Shown one piece after another: positions 1-5,227 of a DNA stretch of 5,621 bases. Both the position numbers and the translations under genes were made by a program. The stretch is taken from NCBI GenBank assembly GCA_002344425.1, contig DDTV01000004.1:1-5621 (forward strand), written 5' to 3'. Under the pieces are notes generated by a model. The model saw only the letters and a program-made list of their open reading frames with translations, ran no database searches and had not been told where the DNA came from. This DNA is from Candidatus Falkowbacteria bacterium UBA2355 (GTDB taxonomy: Bacteria > Patescibacteriota > Patescibacteriia > Patescibacteriales > Patescibacteriaceae). Numbering within the stretch: the stretch's first letter is position 1; every line of letters begins with the position of its first letter.

Positions 1-11
1 TCTTCCGATCT
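1..11. other. Probable sequencing-adapter remnant at contig end
   Basis: The first 11 bases, TCTTCCGATCT, are identical to the 3' end of the common Illumina adapter, whose last bases read GCTCTTCCGATCT. Position at the very edge of the window supports untrimmed adapter joined to genomic DNA rather than native sequence. The remaining bases up to the rplL stop codon are AT-rich 3' flank, with no terminator visible before the window ends. The match is short, so chance is not excluded, but its exact edge position makes an artefact much the likelier reading. Confidence 0.8.
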
Positions 12-24
12 CTTTTAATTTAAT

Positions 25-432
25 TTATTTAAGGGTAACTTTGGCGCCGGCTTCTTCAAGCTTCTTTTTCATAGCTTCAGCCTCTTCTTTCTTAACGCCT
101 TCCTTAATAACCTTCGGAGCGCCGTCAACGACATCCTTGGCTTCTTTCAAGCCGAGATCCGGGCTGACTTCGCGCAAAGCCTTAATAACAGCAATCTTAT
201 TGCCTCCCGCGTCGCTCAATTCGACGTCAAAGGCATCCTTTTCTTCAACTGCGGCGGCGGCCGGACCGGCGGCGGCCATCATCATGGCCGGGGCGGCGGC
301 GGAAACGCCAAACTTTTCTTCAAGAATTTTGACCAATTCGGCCAAATCAAGAACCGACATTTTTTCAATCGATTCAACAAGTGACTTGAACTTTTCCGGA
401 ACAGCCACTTCTGACTTTGTTTCTTCTGACAT
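25..432 (-). CDS. rplL: 50S ribosomal protein L7/L12
   Basis: This is the multicopy stalk protein that recruits translation factors (EF-Tu, EF-G, IF2, RF3) to the ribosome and stimulates their GTPase activity. The 135 residues show the full family layout. An N-terminal dimerisation and L10-binding helical region spans about 13-43. An Ala/Met/Pro-rich flexible hinge spans about 44-62. The globular C-terminal domain runs from about 66 to 135 and carries the conserved LGLKEAKDVVDGAP stretch (93-106) and the terminal LEEAGAKVTLK. The family is usually 120-130 residues; the extra length is mostly a charged N-terminal extension of about a dozen residues. The gene starts 23 bp after the rplJ stop, as expected for the rplJ-rplL operon. 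No Shine-Dalgarno is visible before the ATG, and the gap contains only an AT-rich inverted repeat. Identification is secure. Confidence 0.97.
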   Translation of the reverse strand: MSEETKSEVAVPEKFKSLVESIEKMSVLDLAELVKILEEKFGVSAAAPAMMMAAAGPAAAAVEEKDAFDVELSDAGGNKIAVIKALREVSPDLGLKEAKDVVDGAPKVIKEGVKKEEAEAMKKKLEEAGAKVTLK

Positions 433-435
433 AGG

Positions 436-452
436 TTTATATTTAATATAAA
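436..452 (-). repeat. AT-only inverted repeat in the rplJ-rplL gap
   Basis: Arms of 7 bp (TTTATAT and ATATAAA) flank a 3-nt spacer and fill most of the 23-bp gap, ending just before the rplL ATG. The arms are visible directly. Because they contain only A and T, the hairpin would be weak, and the repeat may reflect base composition. In the transcript it would lie where a ribosome-binding site is normally found. Confidence 0.4.
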
Positions 453-455
453 TAA

Positions 456-977
456 TTATTTGGTCTTTTGAATGGCGGACAAAACACCCACTAGTGAGCG
501 TAGATTACCAGCCAAGACATTTACGAAACCGGAAACCGGTGCGTTGATAGAACCGACAACTTTGGCATAAAGCTCTTCCTTTGAAGGCAGAGTAGCCAGA
601 GCGGCGACGTTCGTCGCATCAAGAAACTTGCCCTCTAAGATACCGCCTAAAAACTTGAGGCGGCCGTCAGAACCCTTAATGAATTTGGACAGAATCTTGG
701 CCGGAGCGACTTCATCGGCATAACCGAAGGTAACCGCGACCTGACCATCCAGCGTCTTATCACCAATTTCGATATTGGCTTCTTTCAAAGCGCGCTCGAG
801 AAGAGTCTTCTTAGCGGCGTAATATTCGCTTTGTTCATTAACTAGCTCGGTTCGTAAGGTTTCATTCTCTTTAACGGTTAAACCGGTAAAGCTGGTGAAA
901 ACCACGGACTTAGCCTTAGCCAAACGTTCTTTCAAATCACGCGATATTTCCTGTTTCTGTTGCTTTGTTTTTGGCAT
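456..977 (-). CDS. rplJ: 50S ribosomal protein L10
   Basis: L10 anchors the ribosomal stalk: its N-terminal domain binds 23S rRNA with L11, and its C-terminal helix carries L7/L12 dimers. The 173 residues are of normal family length. The RNA-binding part contains FTGLTVKENETLR (about 30-42) and a basic AKKTLLERAL segment (about 55-64), where the family usually has KNTL. The C-terminal region, from LPSKEELYAKVVGSINAPVS (about 130-149) to the end, forms the long helix that docks L7/L12. The ATG gives a normal L10 N-terminus (MPKTKQQKQEIS). The sequence before it is AT-rich, with only a weak purine stretch (AAAGACAG) as a possible ribosome-binding site. Upstream lie an L10-type leader with an attenuator hairpin and a strong promoter, so the operon is probably repressed by its own L10 or L10-L12 complex. 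Confidence 0.97.
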   Translation of the reverse strand: MPKTKQQKQEISRDLKERLAKAKSVVFTSFTGLTVKENETLRTELVNEQSEYYAAKKTLLERALKEANIEIGDKTLDGQVAVTFGYADEVAPAKILSKFIKGSDGRLKFLGGILEGKFLDATNVAALATLPSKEELYAKVVGSINAPVSGFVNVLAGNLRSLVGVLSAIQKTK

Positions 978-990
978 ACTGTCTTTATAA

Positions 991-1020
991 AATAAAAAAA
1001 CTGCGACCTTTAGGTCCCAG
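991..1020 (-). terminator. Intrinsic attenuator upstream of rplJ
   Basis: On the minus strand CTGGGACC and GGTCGCAG form an 8-position stem with one mismatch around a TAAA loop (1001-1020). Seven T residues follow at once, then more A/T. It lies inside the leader, 14 bp before the rplJ start codon, so it would stop transcription before the gene: an attenuator, not an operon terminator. Confidence 0.8.
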
Positions 1021-1089
1021 ACGAAATAATAAGCAGAAAAGCTTGAGTATTGTCTCGGCAGGTCTTAGTGTTTGCCTGCTGTCTAGGAC
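991..1089 (-). promoter_or_regulatory. L10-type ribosomal-protein leader with attenuator
   Basis: This 5' leader of rplJ resembles the L10 leader RNA, to which L10 or the L10-L12 complex binds for autogenous control. The recognisable core reads AGACAGCAGG, a loop, then CCTGCCGAGAC; GCAGG (1075-1079) pairs with CCTGC (1058-1062), and the flanks look like the kink-turn part of the family. Two exclusive pairings can be read. The first nine leader bases, GTCCTAGAC (1081-1089), can pair with GTCTGGGAC (1014-1022) in nine pairs with one G-U. That second segment overlaps the 5' arm of the downstream terminator hairpin (1001-1020). This is the arrangement of an antiterminator competing with a terminator, as known for the Bacillus subtilis rplJL leader. 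Leader class is confident from sequence; the switching mechanism is inferred. Confidence 0.85.
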
Positions 1090-1095
1090 AAAATC

Positions 1096-1124
1096 ATATT
1101 ACCAAAAGCCCGTAAAAGTGTCAA
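1096..1124 (-). promoter_or_regulatory. Promoter of the rplJ-rplL operon
   Basis: A perfect -35 box TTGACA (1119-1124) is followed after 17 bp by TAATAT (1096-1101), five of six matches to the -10 consensus. Counting seven bases from the end of the -10 puts the start of transcription at G1089, exactly where the leader's first pairing segment begins. Only 6 bp separate the -35 box from the U-run of the upstream terminator, so this promoter restarts transcription just after the preceding unit ends. Confidence 0.85.
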
Positions 1125-1130
1125 GAAAGG

Positions 1131-1179
1131 AAAAAGCTGCGTAGTTTTCCTTTTTATTGGAAAATACAATACGCAGCTT
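1131..1179 (-). terminator. Intrinsic terminator of the candidate RNA
   Basis: AAGCTGCGTA (1170-1179) pairs perfectly with TACGCAGCTT (1134-1143). An inner stem, TTTTCC with GGAAAA, continues it after an asymmetric bulge, around an A-rich loop. The stem runs into a T stretch (five T, two of them paired). No terminator lies between mltG and this point, so it would also end read-through from the manC-mltG operon. Confidence 0.8.
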
Positions 1180-1415
1180 GTGTTTCTTGTACTAAACCAT
1201 TACTTAGCAAATGGTTTAGCAGAATCGTCTTTTTGACAGACAGTGTCCCTCAGTGGGTTCGATGCTTTTACTAAGTACAGCTTAAACACGAACCGTTTCT
1301 CCAGATCCTTAAAGAATTTAATGCTAGATTACCACCCTATCCCTGAGATCATCCACTTTTTAGATAGTGATGATTATCTATAAATTCTTGTAAAGATATC
1401 GAATTCAGTTTCGAT
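1131..1415 (-). ncRNA. Candidate structured non-coding RNA, family unknown
   Basis: The stretch between mltG and the rplJ promoter holds no convincing protein gene but has the marks of an independent RNA: a consensus promoter at one end and an intrinsic terminator at the other, about 285 nt apart. Paired elements, on the minus strand in order, are as follows. A 6-bp 5' hairpin, ATCGAA with TTCGAT (1398-1415). A long helix of 16 pairs with one bulged C and one G-U (1381-1397 with 1305-1320). Inside it TAGAT with ATCTA (1376-1380 with 1325-1329), and a 9-bp hairpin with one bulged G (1366-1374 with 1348-1357), leaving a purine-rich single strand AGGGATAGGGTGG. Then GGTTCG with CGAACC (1289-1294 with 1256-1261), a perfect 10-bp hairpin CTAAACCATT with AATGGTTTAG (1192-1219), and the terminator. 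I see no signature of RNase P RNA, tmRNA, SRP RNA or a complete T-box. It could instead be a 3'-UTR-derived RNA of the manC-mltG operon or a long upstream leader of rplJ. Confidence 0.7.
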
Positions 1416-1421
1416 AAAAAA

Positions 1422-1450
1422 ACTATATCACGAATCTAAATATTTGTCAA
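1422..1450 (-). promoter_or_regulatory. Strong promoter of the candidate RNA
   Basis: A perfect -35 box TTGACA (1445-1450) and TATAGT (1422-1427, five of six matches) are separated by 17 bp, and TG one base before the -10 makes it an extended -10 element. The predicted start is A1415, the first base of the 5' hairpin. The -35 box begins 17 bp after the mltG stop codon. No good start codon for a protein of reasonable size follows, which favours an RNA product. Confidence 0.85.
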
Positions 1451-1467
1451 GTCCCTATAAAACATGG

Positions 1468-2406
1468 CTATTTTAAGTATTTAGCCTTTGCGGCATTATG
1501 CTCTTCGAGGGTTACAGAAAAGACAGTTTCCCCGGTGTCGGGCCGAGCCAAAAAGTAATTATAATCTGTCTTGGCCGGGTAAATCGCGGCCTTAATCGCT
1601 CTTAAGCCCGGATTGGAAACCGGTCCGGGCGGAAGACCCGGGTGCTGATAAGTATTATATGGGGATTTGATTTGCGTATCTTCGTAACTGTACTGCGGTT
1701 TATTAACGCCGAGAATAAAGGCCAAGGTCGCGCAGGACTGCAGGGCTTGTCCGACTTTTAAACGATCCCAAAACAATCCGGAAGCGATTTTCATTTCCTC
1801 TTCGGTACGGACTTCTTTTTCTAAGATTGAAGCCATGATAATAATATCTTCGGGTTTATGGCCGGAAGCATCCATAGCGGCGCGCAAATCGCTGGTCAGC
1901 TTTTTCTCAAAGTTGGCGCGCATCTTCTCAACTAAATCATCAGCCGTAAAATCTTTATACATCCGATAAGTGTCGGGAAATAAATAGCCTTCGTATTGTG
2001 CCGCGGCTGTTAAAAAACTATCGTCTTTCATAAAGCCTTCCTTTTTCAAATACTCGTTCATTTCTTTTACGGTCAAGCCTTCACGAATCAAAACCGAAAC
2101 TTCATTATCAGCCACCTCTCCCTCGGATAATTTTGCAATCAAAATTCTGGTTTTGGTTTTTGGTTCTATCAGGTAATCGCCGGCTTTTATAGTTAAATCT
2201 TTATGAAGATAAAAATAAATTTTAATAGCCAAAGATGAGCCAATCAACTTTTCTTCCTCGAGTCGATTGGCTACAGTTGAAGTCCCCTGCCCCGATTCAA
2301 TTGAAAAAGTCAGCGGCTCCTTATTGTTCGAACGTGAAGCGAGCGCTGACTGATACCAGACAACGGCGACGATCACGATGGCAATTAAAATAATAAGTTT
2401 TTTCAT
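1468..2406 (-). CDS. mltG: Endolytic murein transglycosylase MltG (YceG family)
   Basis: MltG is an inner-membrane lytic transglycosylase that cuts nascent peptidoglycan strands and so limits glycan length. The 312 residues begin with a membrane anchor (about 3-19), followed by an extracytoplasmic LysM-like part and the catalytic domain. The motif MASILEKEV (191-199) holds the expected catalytic glutamate, E196, matching E218 of the E. coli enzyme. Other family blocks are EGYLFPDTYR (139-148), SPYNTYQHPGLPPGPVSNPG (248-267) and the closing FSVTLEEHNAA. Where many homologues have LQSDPT, this protein has LQSCAT (222-227). I chose the ATG at 2406: an in-frame reading 38 residues longer would overlap manC and put non-family sequence before the anchor. 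The ATG lies one base after the manC stop with no clear Shine-Dalgarno, which suggests translational coupling. The stop is TAG. Confidence 0.95.
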   Translation of the reverse strand: MKKLIILIAIVIVAVVWYQSALASRSNNKEPLTFSIESGQGTSTVANRLEEEKLIGSSLAIKIYFYLHKDLTIKAGDYLIEPKTKTRILIAKLSEGEVADNEVSVLIREGLTVKEMNEYLKKEGFMKDDSFLTAAAQYEGYLFPDTYRMYKDFTADDLVEKMRANFEKKLTSDLRAAMDASGHKPEDIIIMASILEKEVRTEEEMKIASGLFWDRLKVGQALQSCATLAFILGVNKPQYSYEDTQIKSPYNTYQHPGLPPGPVSNPGLRAIKAAIYPAKTDYNYFLARPDTGETVFSVTLEEHNAAKAKYLK

Positions 2407-2407
2407 T

Positions 2408-3481
2408 TTATAAATACTTTGTTTGTCCATTTTTTGACAGCTCGTCCAATATATCTTTGATATCCTCGGTCGCTTCGAGATCTGACACCAGTAAAACGTC
2501 ATCAGTCTCAATAACGGCAATATTCTTAACGCCGTTCAAAACAACTAGTTTCTTGTCGGATTTATTATAAACCAAGGACTCTGAGCTCTTATGAAAAAAG
2601 GCTTGGCCTAGGGCCACTGTATCAGATGAACCGCTTTGGCTCAAGCGCTTGACCGCCGGCCATTTTCCAACATCGCTCCAGCCGACTCGGTTGGAAACGC
2701 TCATGGCAATCGTTTCACAGCGATGCGTGATTGCCGATTCGATAGACATTTTTTCCAATCCGCTATACAGCTCTTCTTGTTTCTTTTCGTCCTGACAATC
2801 AACAAGTTCTCGACAAAGGGCCAGCATGCGCGGCTGATACTTTTCAAACAATTCAAGGATACGACCGAGCCGCCAAACATACATACCGGTATGCCAATAA
2901 TAAAGTCCGCTTTCAATTAATTCTTCGCAATAGTCGCGGTTCGGTTTTTCAATTACATCAGCCACGGCGAACATCGCTTCTTGGCCGCCATCCAGTAATT
3001 GCTGGCCGGCCTTCAGATAGCTGTAGCCGATTTCCGGATAATCCGGCTTAACGGCAGGCGCGATAATATAATCGGGATGCTCCTTTATAAATATTTCAGA
3101 AGCTTTTAACAAATCTCGAAAAGCTTCTTCATCGGAAATATAATCGTCTGACGGCAGAGAGGCGACGACGGTCTCGAGCGGCAAAGATTTCTCGAGTCGG
3201 CAAACTTCGAGGCAAATGGCCGGTCCGGTATTTCGCGCCTCAGGTTCGATAATCAACTGTTCAGGCGCGACTGCGTCGAGTTCTGAGGCTTTGGCTTCAT
3301 AAAGAGCGCGGTTAACAGTAACCCATAATTCCTTATCCGAAACCAAAGGACGTATTCTTTTGACAGTCTGGCGAAGCATGGACTCGGCGCCGATAATATT
3401 TTGAAATTGTTTGGGGGCGCTACGGCGGCTAAGTGGCCAAAGCCTTGTTCCATTGCCGCCCGCGCGGATGACTATATTCAT
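2408..3481 (-). CDS. manC: Mannose-1-phosphate guanylyltransferase
   Basis: The enzyme makes GDP-mannose from mannose-1-phosphate and GTP, supplying mannosyl (and often fucosyl or rhamnosyl) donors for surface glycans. The 357 residues correspond to the single-domain bacterial form, without a fused phosphomannose isomerase. The nucleotide-binding signature AGGNGTRLWPLSRRSAPKQF covers 7-26, with R6 where hydrophobic residues are usual. EPEARNTGPAI (79-89), LPSDDYI (109-115), the sugar-site EKP (178-180), GLYYWHTGMYVW (192-203) and WSDVGKWPAV (268-277) are all in family order. The C-terminal part, from about 290, resembles the family's beta-helix region. It forms an operon with mltG and diverges from the PAP2-like gene. 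Transcription from the shared palindromic promoter would leave an 8-nt leader, too short for a standard ribosome-binding site. A guanylyltransferase acting on another hexose phosphate is possible but less likely. Confidence 0.92.
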   Translation of the reverse strand: MNIVIRAGGNGTRLWPLSRRSAPKQFQNIIGAESMLRQTVKRIRPLVSDKELWVTVNRALYEAKASELDAVAPEQLIIEPEARNTGPAICLEVCRLEKSLPLETVVASLPSDDYISDEEAFRDLLKASEIFIKEHPDYIIAPAVKPDYPEIGYSYLKAGQQLLDGGQEAMFAVADVIEKPNRDYCEELIESGLYYWHTGMYVWRLGRILELFEKYQPRMLALCRELVDCQDEKKQEELYSGLEKMSIESAITHRCETIAMSVSNRVGWSDVGKWPAVKRLSQSGSSDTVALGQAFFHKSSESLVYNKSDKKLVVLNGVKNIAVIETDDVLLVSDLEATEDIKDILDELSKNGQTKYL

Positions 3482-3508
3482 ATGCTATACTGAATAGTAT
3501 ATCATATG
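3479..3508. promoter_or_regulatory. Palindromic pair of opposed extended -10 promoters
   Basis: The sequence from one start codon to the other is an inverted repeat: 13-bp arms with one mismatch (3479-3491 and 3496-3508) around the spacer GAAT. Each arm holds CATATG at its outer end and TATACT at its inner end. Read in either direction this gives an extended -10 element: TGCTATACT on the plus strand (3483-3491) and TGATATACT on the minus strand (3504-3496). No -35 box is visible for either. Predicted starts are 3498 (plus) and 3489 (minus), so both genes get leaders of exactly 8 nt. The repeat could also be an operator. Confidence 0.7.
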
Positions 3509-3943
3509 TCATATATCTACCTTATAGTTCCAATTGTCGCGGTCAGCGTCGCTCAACTCAGCAAGTTTTTTATTCCGCAAAACAAGCTGGCTTGGAAACT
3601 GCGCAGTTTGGTGGCATATTCAGGCATGCCGTCTAGCCACGCGGCAATAACTATTTCTTTATCGACAATTATCGCTCTGCGCCTCGGCTTTGATTCGGCG
3701 CAATTTGCCATAGCGGCCTTATTCACTCTCTTGTCTTTGCGCGATGCCGTCGGCATCAGACAATATATCGGACGACAGGGCAAAGTACTTAATGAATTGG
3801 TCGGCGACTTAGGAGACGACTCCTACATCGACGATTCTTATCCGATACTAAAAGAAAGAGTCGGCCACACGCCAAAACAGCTCCTGGTCGGAGCTGCTAT
3901 CGGTTTTATAATCGCCTTATTGGGACACTATCTGATTGTCTAA
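3506..3943 (+). CDS. Divergent PAP2 family membrane protein (DUF212, YuiD-like)
   Basis: This 145-residue protein belongs to the small family related to PAP2 phosphatases and typified by Bacillus YuiD; its substrate is not known to me. Family blocks are all present: GMPSSHAA (40-47), matching the PSGH-type phosphatase motif; DAVGIRQYIGRQ (80-91); and KERVGHTPKQLLVGAAIG (116-133), where the His of GHTP corresponds to the usual last motif. Hydrophobic stretches at about 3-17, 48-60, 65-78 and 124-143 indicate a multi-pass membrane protein. A role in lipid-phosphate or undecaprenyl-type chemistry is only inferred, though the neighbouring manC and mltG are envelope genes. The ATG is the only sensible start: in-frame ATG 3482, just upstream, meets a stop after three codons. 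The predicted leader is only 8 nt. Its stop codon touches the stop of the next, convergent gene. Confidence 0.88.
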   Translation: MSYIYLIVPIVAVSVAQLSKFFIPQNKLAWKLRSLVAYSGMPSSHAAITISLSTIIALRLGFDSAQFAIAALFTLLSLRDAVGIRQYIGRQGKVLNELVGDLGDDSYIDDSYPILKERVGHTPKQLLVGAAIGFIIALLGHYLIV

Positions 3944-5221
3944 TTATTCTTCTTGTTGGATGGTTCCGTCAGAGCGGCAGATGCCGCTTTGGCATACTCT
4001 GCCTTGTCCGCAAGTTCCGCAAGTTCCGCCGCAACCGTCGTCACCGCACTGCCGGCCGGAACAATTGCGATTACAAACCTGTCCTGTCGCGCAGTAGGGC
4101 GAATTCGGGCTCTTGGCCTGAATGTAACCGGACTCTATAATACTGCAGAAGCTGAAACTGTTATTGGATGCCTTGTATTGATAATAATAAGCTTTTGAGC
4201 CGGGCGGCAAAGTCAAAGGATCGGGCGTTCCTCCAAAACGCTTGGTATTTTCATTCCAACAAGTTGCGGCTTCATAACCAGGGCAGGCGCCGAGTTTATT
4301 AATAGGATCACTTGGCAGAGGCGAGCCGAGGGTCGTACCAAAGGTTGCTTCCCAGCTCGGCCAAGTCGAAATCGTACGATTGGTTAAATAAGTTCCATTT
4401 TCCAAAGTCGGATAGCGCCGTACTATAGTATTGTAGTTTTCAAGACGGTCCTTAACATCGCGCAAGTCGGCTAAACGCCTCGTGTCGCGGATGATAGTGG
4501 ATTTTTTACTGTTGCAATATTGTCCCTGACCGCAATCGGAATCAATCACACAGGCCTGCTCGGGATTCTGACTGCAATAGCCGGTCGGCTGACAAACTTC
4601 GCCATTGGGACAGCCGTCGCTTCCTTCATTGGCGCCGTCGCCGCAACTTTGCGTAACAGTCAAACTGCAATTTTTAACGTCGATATTGAATTTCCAATAT
4701 TGTAACAGTTGACCGAAAATATCGGTCGTCGCGGCCTCGGGATCCTGGTTATAAGAAATGATATAAATGTTAGTGTAGAGTTCCGGGATACTGGAAGCCT
4801 GACATTCGCCTGCCGCATAAGCCGTCGGTACTAAAAATTCAGGCGCGCGCGTTTCGCTGGGATTGCCTTGGCCGCATTGATTGTCGTTTTGACAAACTAT
4901 GGCCGGATTAGTTATACAACGATTGACTCGCAAAATCTTAGCGGCGTTAACATAAACCGTTCGTCCGTCACGCACAGCTTCATAGCCGTCAACCATCAAA
5001 GATTGCGGGGCGCCTTTGACGGTGATGTTTTTGTTATACCATTGCAAGGGCGAAAAATGTTCCGGGTTGGGAACAATGCGCAAACCGATTGCGTCGCGCG
5101 AAACAATTTGATTATTACCGCCCGGCGGATCGTTCGGGCCGGCGCCTTGCGCCAAAACAGCCGATGGCAAAAAAACCGTCAGGCCCAATAAGGCGATTAT
5201 TCCCAATGTCAGTCTAAGCAT
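3944..5221 (-). CDS. Secreted cysteine-rich protein with pseudopilin-like region
   Basis: Function unknown. The 425 residues begin with a Sec signal peptide (hydrophobic core about 4-18, likely cut after VLA at 24). Residues about 40-190 hold an unassigned region with DGYEAVRDGRTVYVNAAKI (78-96). Two cysteine clusters of the form C-x8-C-x5-C follow at 102-116 and 216-236 (the second being CSQNPEQACVIDSDCGQGQYC without its last cysteine). Residues about 245-366 resemble the soluble part of type IV pilins or pseudopilins: RRLADLRDVKDRLENYN, then a NGTYL step, WPSW, and LPSDPIN (302-308), but without the N-terminal pilin helix. A terminal cysteine-rich module (377-415) contains CGDDGCGGTCGTC. 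In all there are 24 cysteines, an even number suited to disulfides. I chose the ATG at 5221 because it gives the signal peptide; a 68-residue longer reading overlaps mutM. A surface or adhesion role is a guess. Confidence 0.88.
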   Translation of the reverse strand: MLRLTLGIIALLGLTVFLPSAVLAQGAGPNDPPGGNNQIVSRDAIGLRIVPNPEHFSPLQWYNKNITVKGAPQSLMVDGYEAVRDGRTVYVNAAKILRVNRCITNPAIVCQNDNQCGQGNPSETRAPEFLVPTAYAAGECQASSIPELYTNIYIISYNQDPEAATTDIFGQLLQYWKFNIDVKNCSLTVTQSCGDGANEGSDGCPNGEVCQPTGYCSQNPEQACVIDSDCGQGQYCNSKKSTIIRDTRRLADLRDVKDRLENYNTIVRRYPTLENGTYLTNRTISTWPSWEATFGTTLGSPLPSDPINKLGACPGYEAATCWNENTKRFGGTPDPLTLPPGSKAYYYQYKASNNSFSFCSIIESGYIQAKSPNSPYCATGQVCNRNCSGRQCGDDGCGGTCGTCGQGRVCQSGICRSDGTIQQEE

Positions 5222-5227
5222 GCTTTT

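Noticed and set aside
432..473. TATATT upstream of rplL as a possible internal promoter.
   Set aside because: No acceptable -35 at the right distance; the sequence is simply AT-rich intergenic DNA.
1251..1266. Plus-strand GGGTTCGATGC, resembling a tRNA T-arm.
   Set aside because: The flanking bases do not form a T stem, and no acceptor, D or anticodon arms can be drawn around it.
1192..1289. A short frame ending in a hairpin, reminiscent of the tag end and helix 5 of tmRNA.
   Set aside because: There is no tRNA-like 5' or 3' half, no T-arm after it, no terminal pairing of the ends, and the tag would not end in the usual LAA.
1325..1345. AGGGTGGTAA on the minus strand, similar to the start of the T-box consensus.
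   Set aside because: The match breaks before the conserved ACCGCG part, it sits early in the RNA rather than just before the terminator, and the downstream gene is ribosomal, not a tRNA synthetase or amino-acid gene.
1328..1352. ATG frame of seven codons (MISGIGW) followed in frame by the open frame of the microprotein candidate.
   Set aside because: It ends at TAA after seven codons; read-through would be needed, with no supporting signal.
2407..2520. Longer mltG reading beginning at 2520.
   Set aside because: It overlaps manC in another frame and puts 38 residues with no family resemblance before the membrane anchor.
3973..3990. Hairpin AGCGGC-AGAT-GCCGCT followed by three T after the PAP2-like gene.
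   Set aside because: The T run is too short for an intrinsic terminator and the bases encode the C-terminal cysteine-rich module on the other strand.
4012..4036. Short tandem repeat of GCAAGTTCC on the plus strand.
   Set aside because: It encodes the repeated CGTCG residues of the cysteine-rich module, so it is explained by protein sequence.
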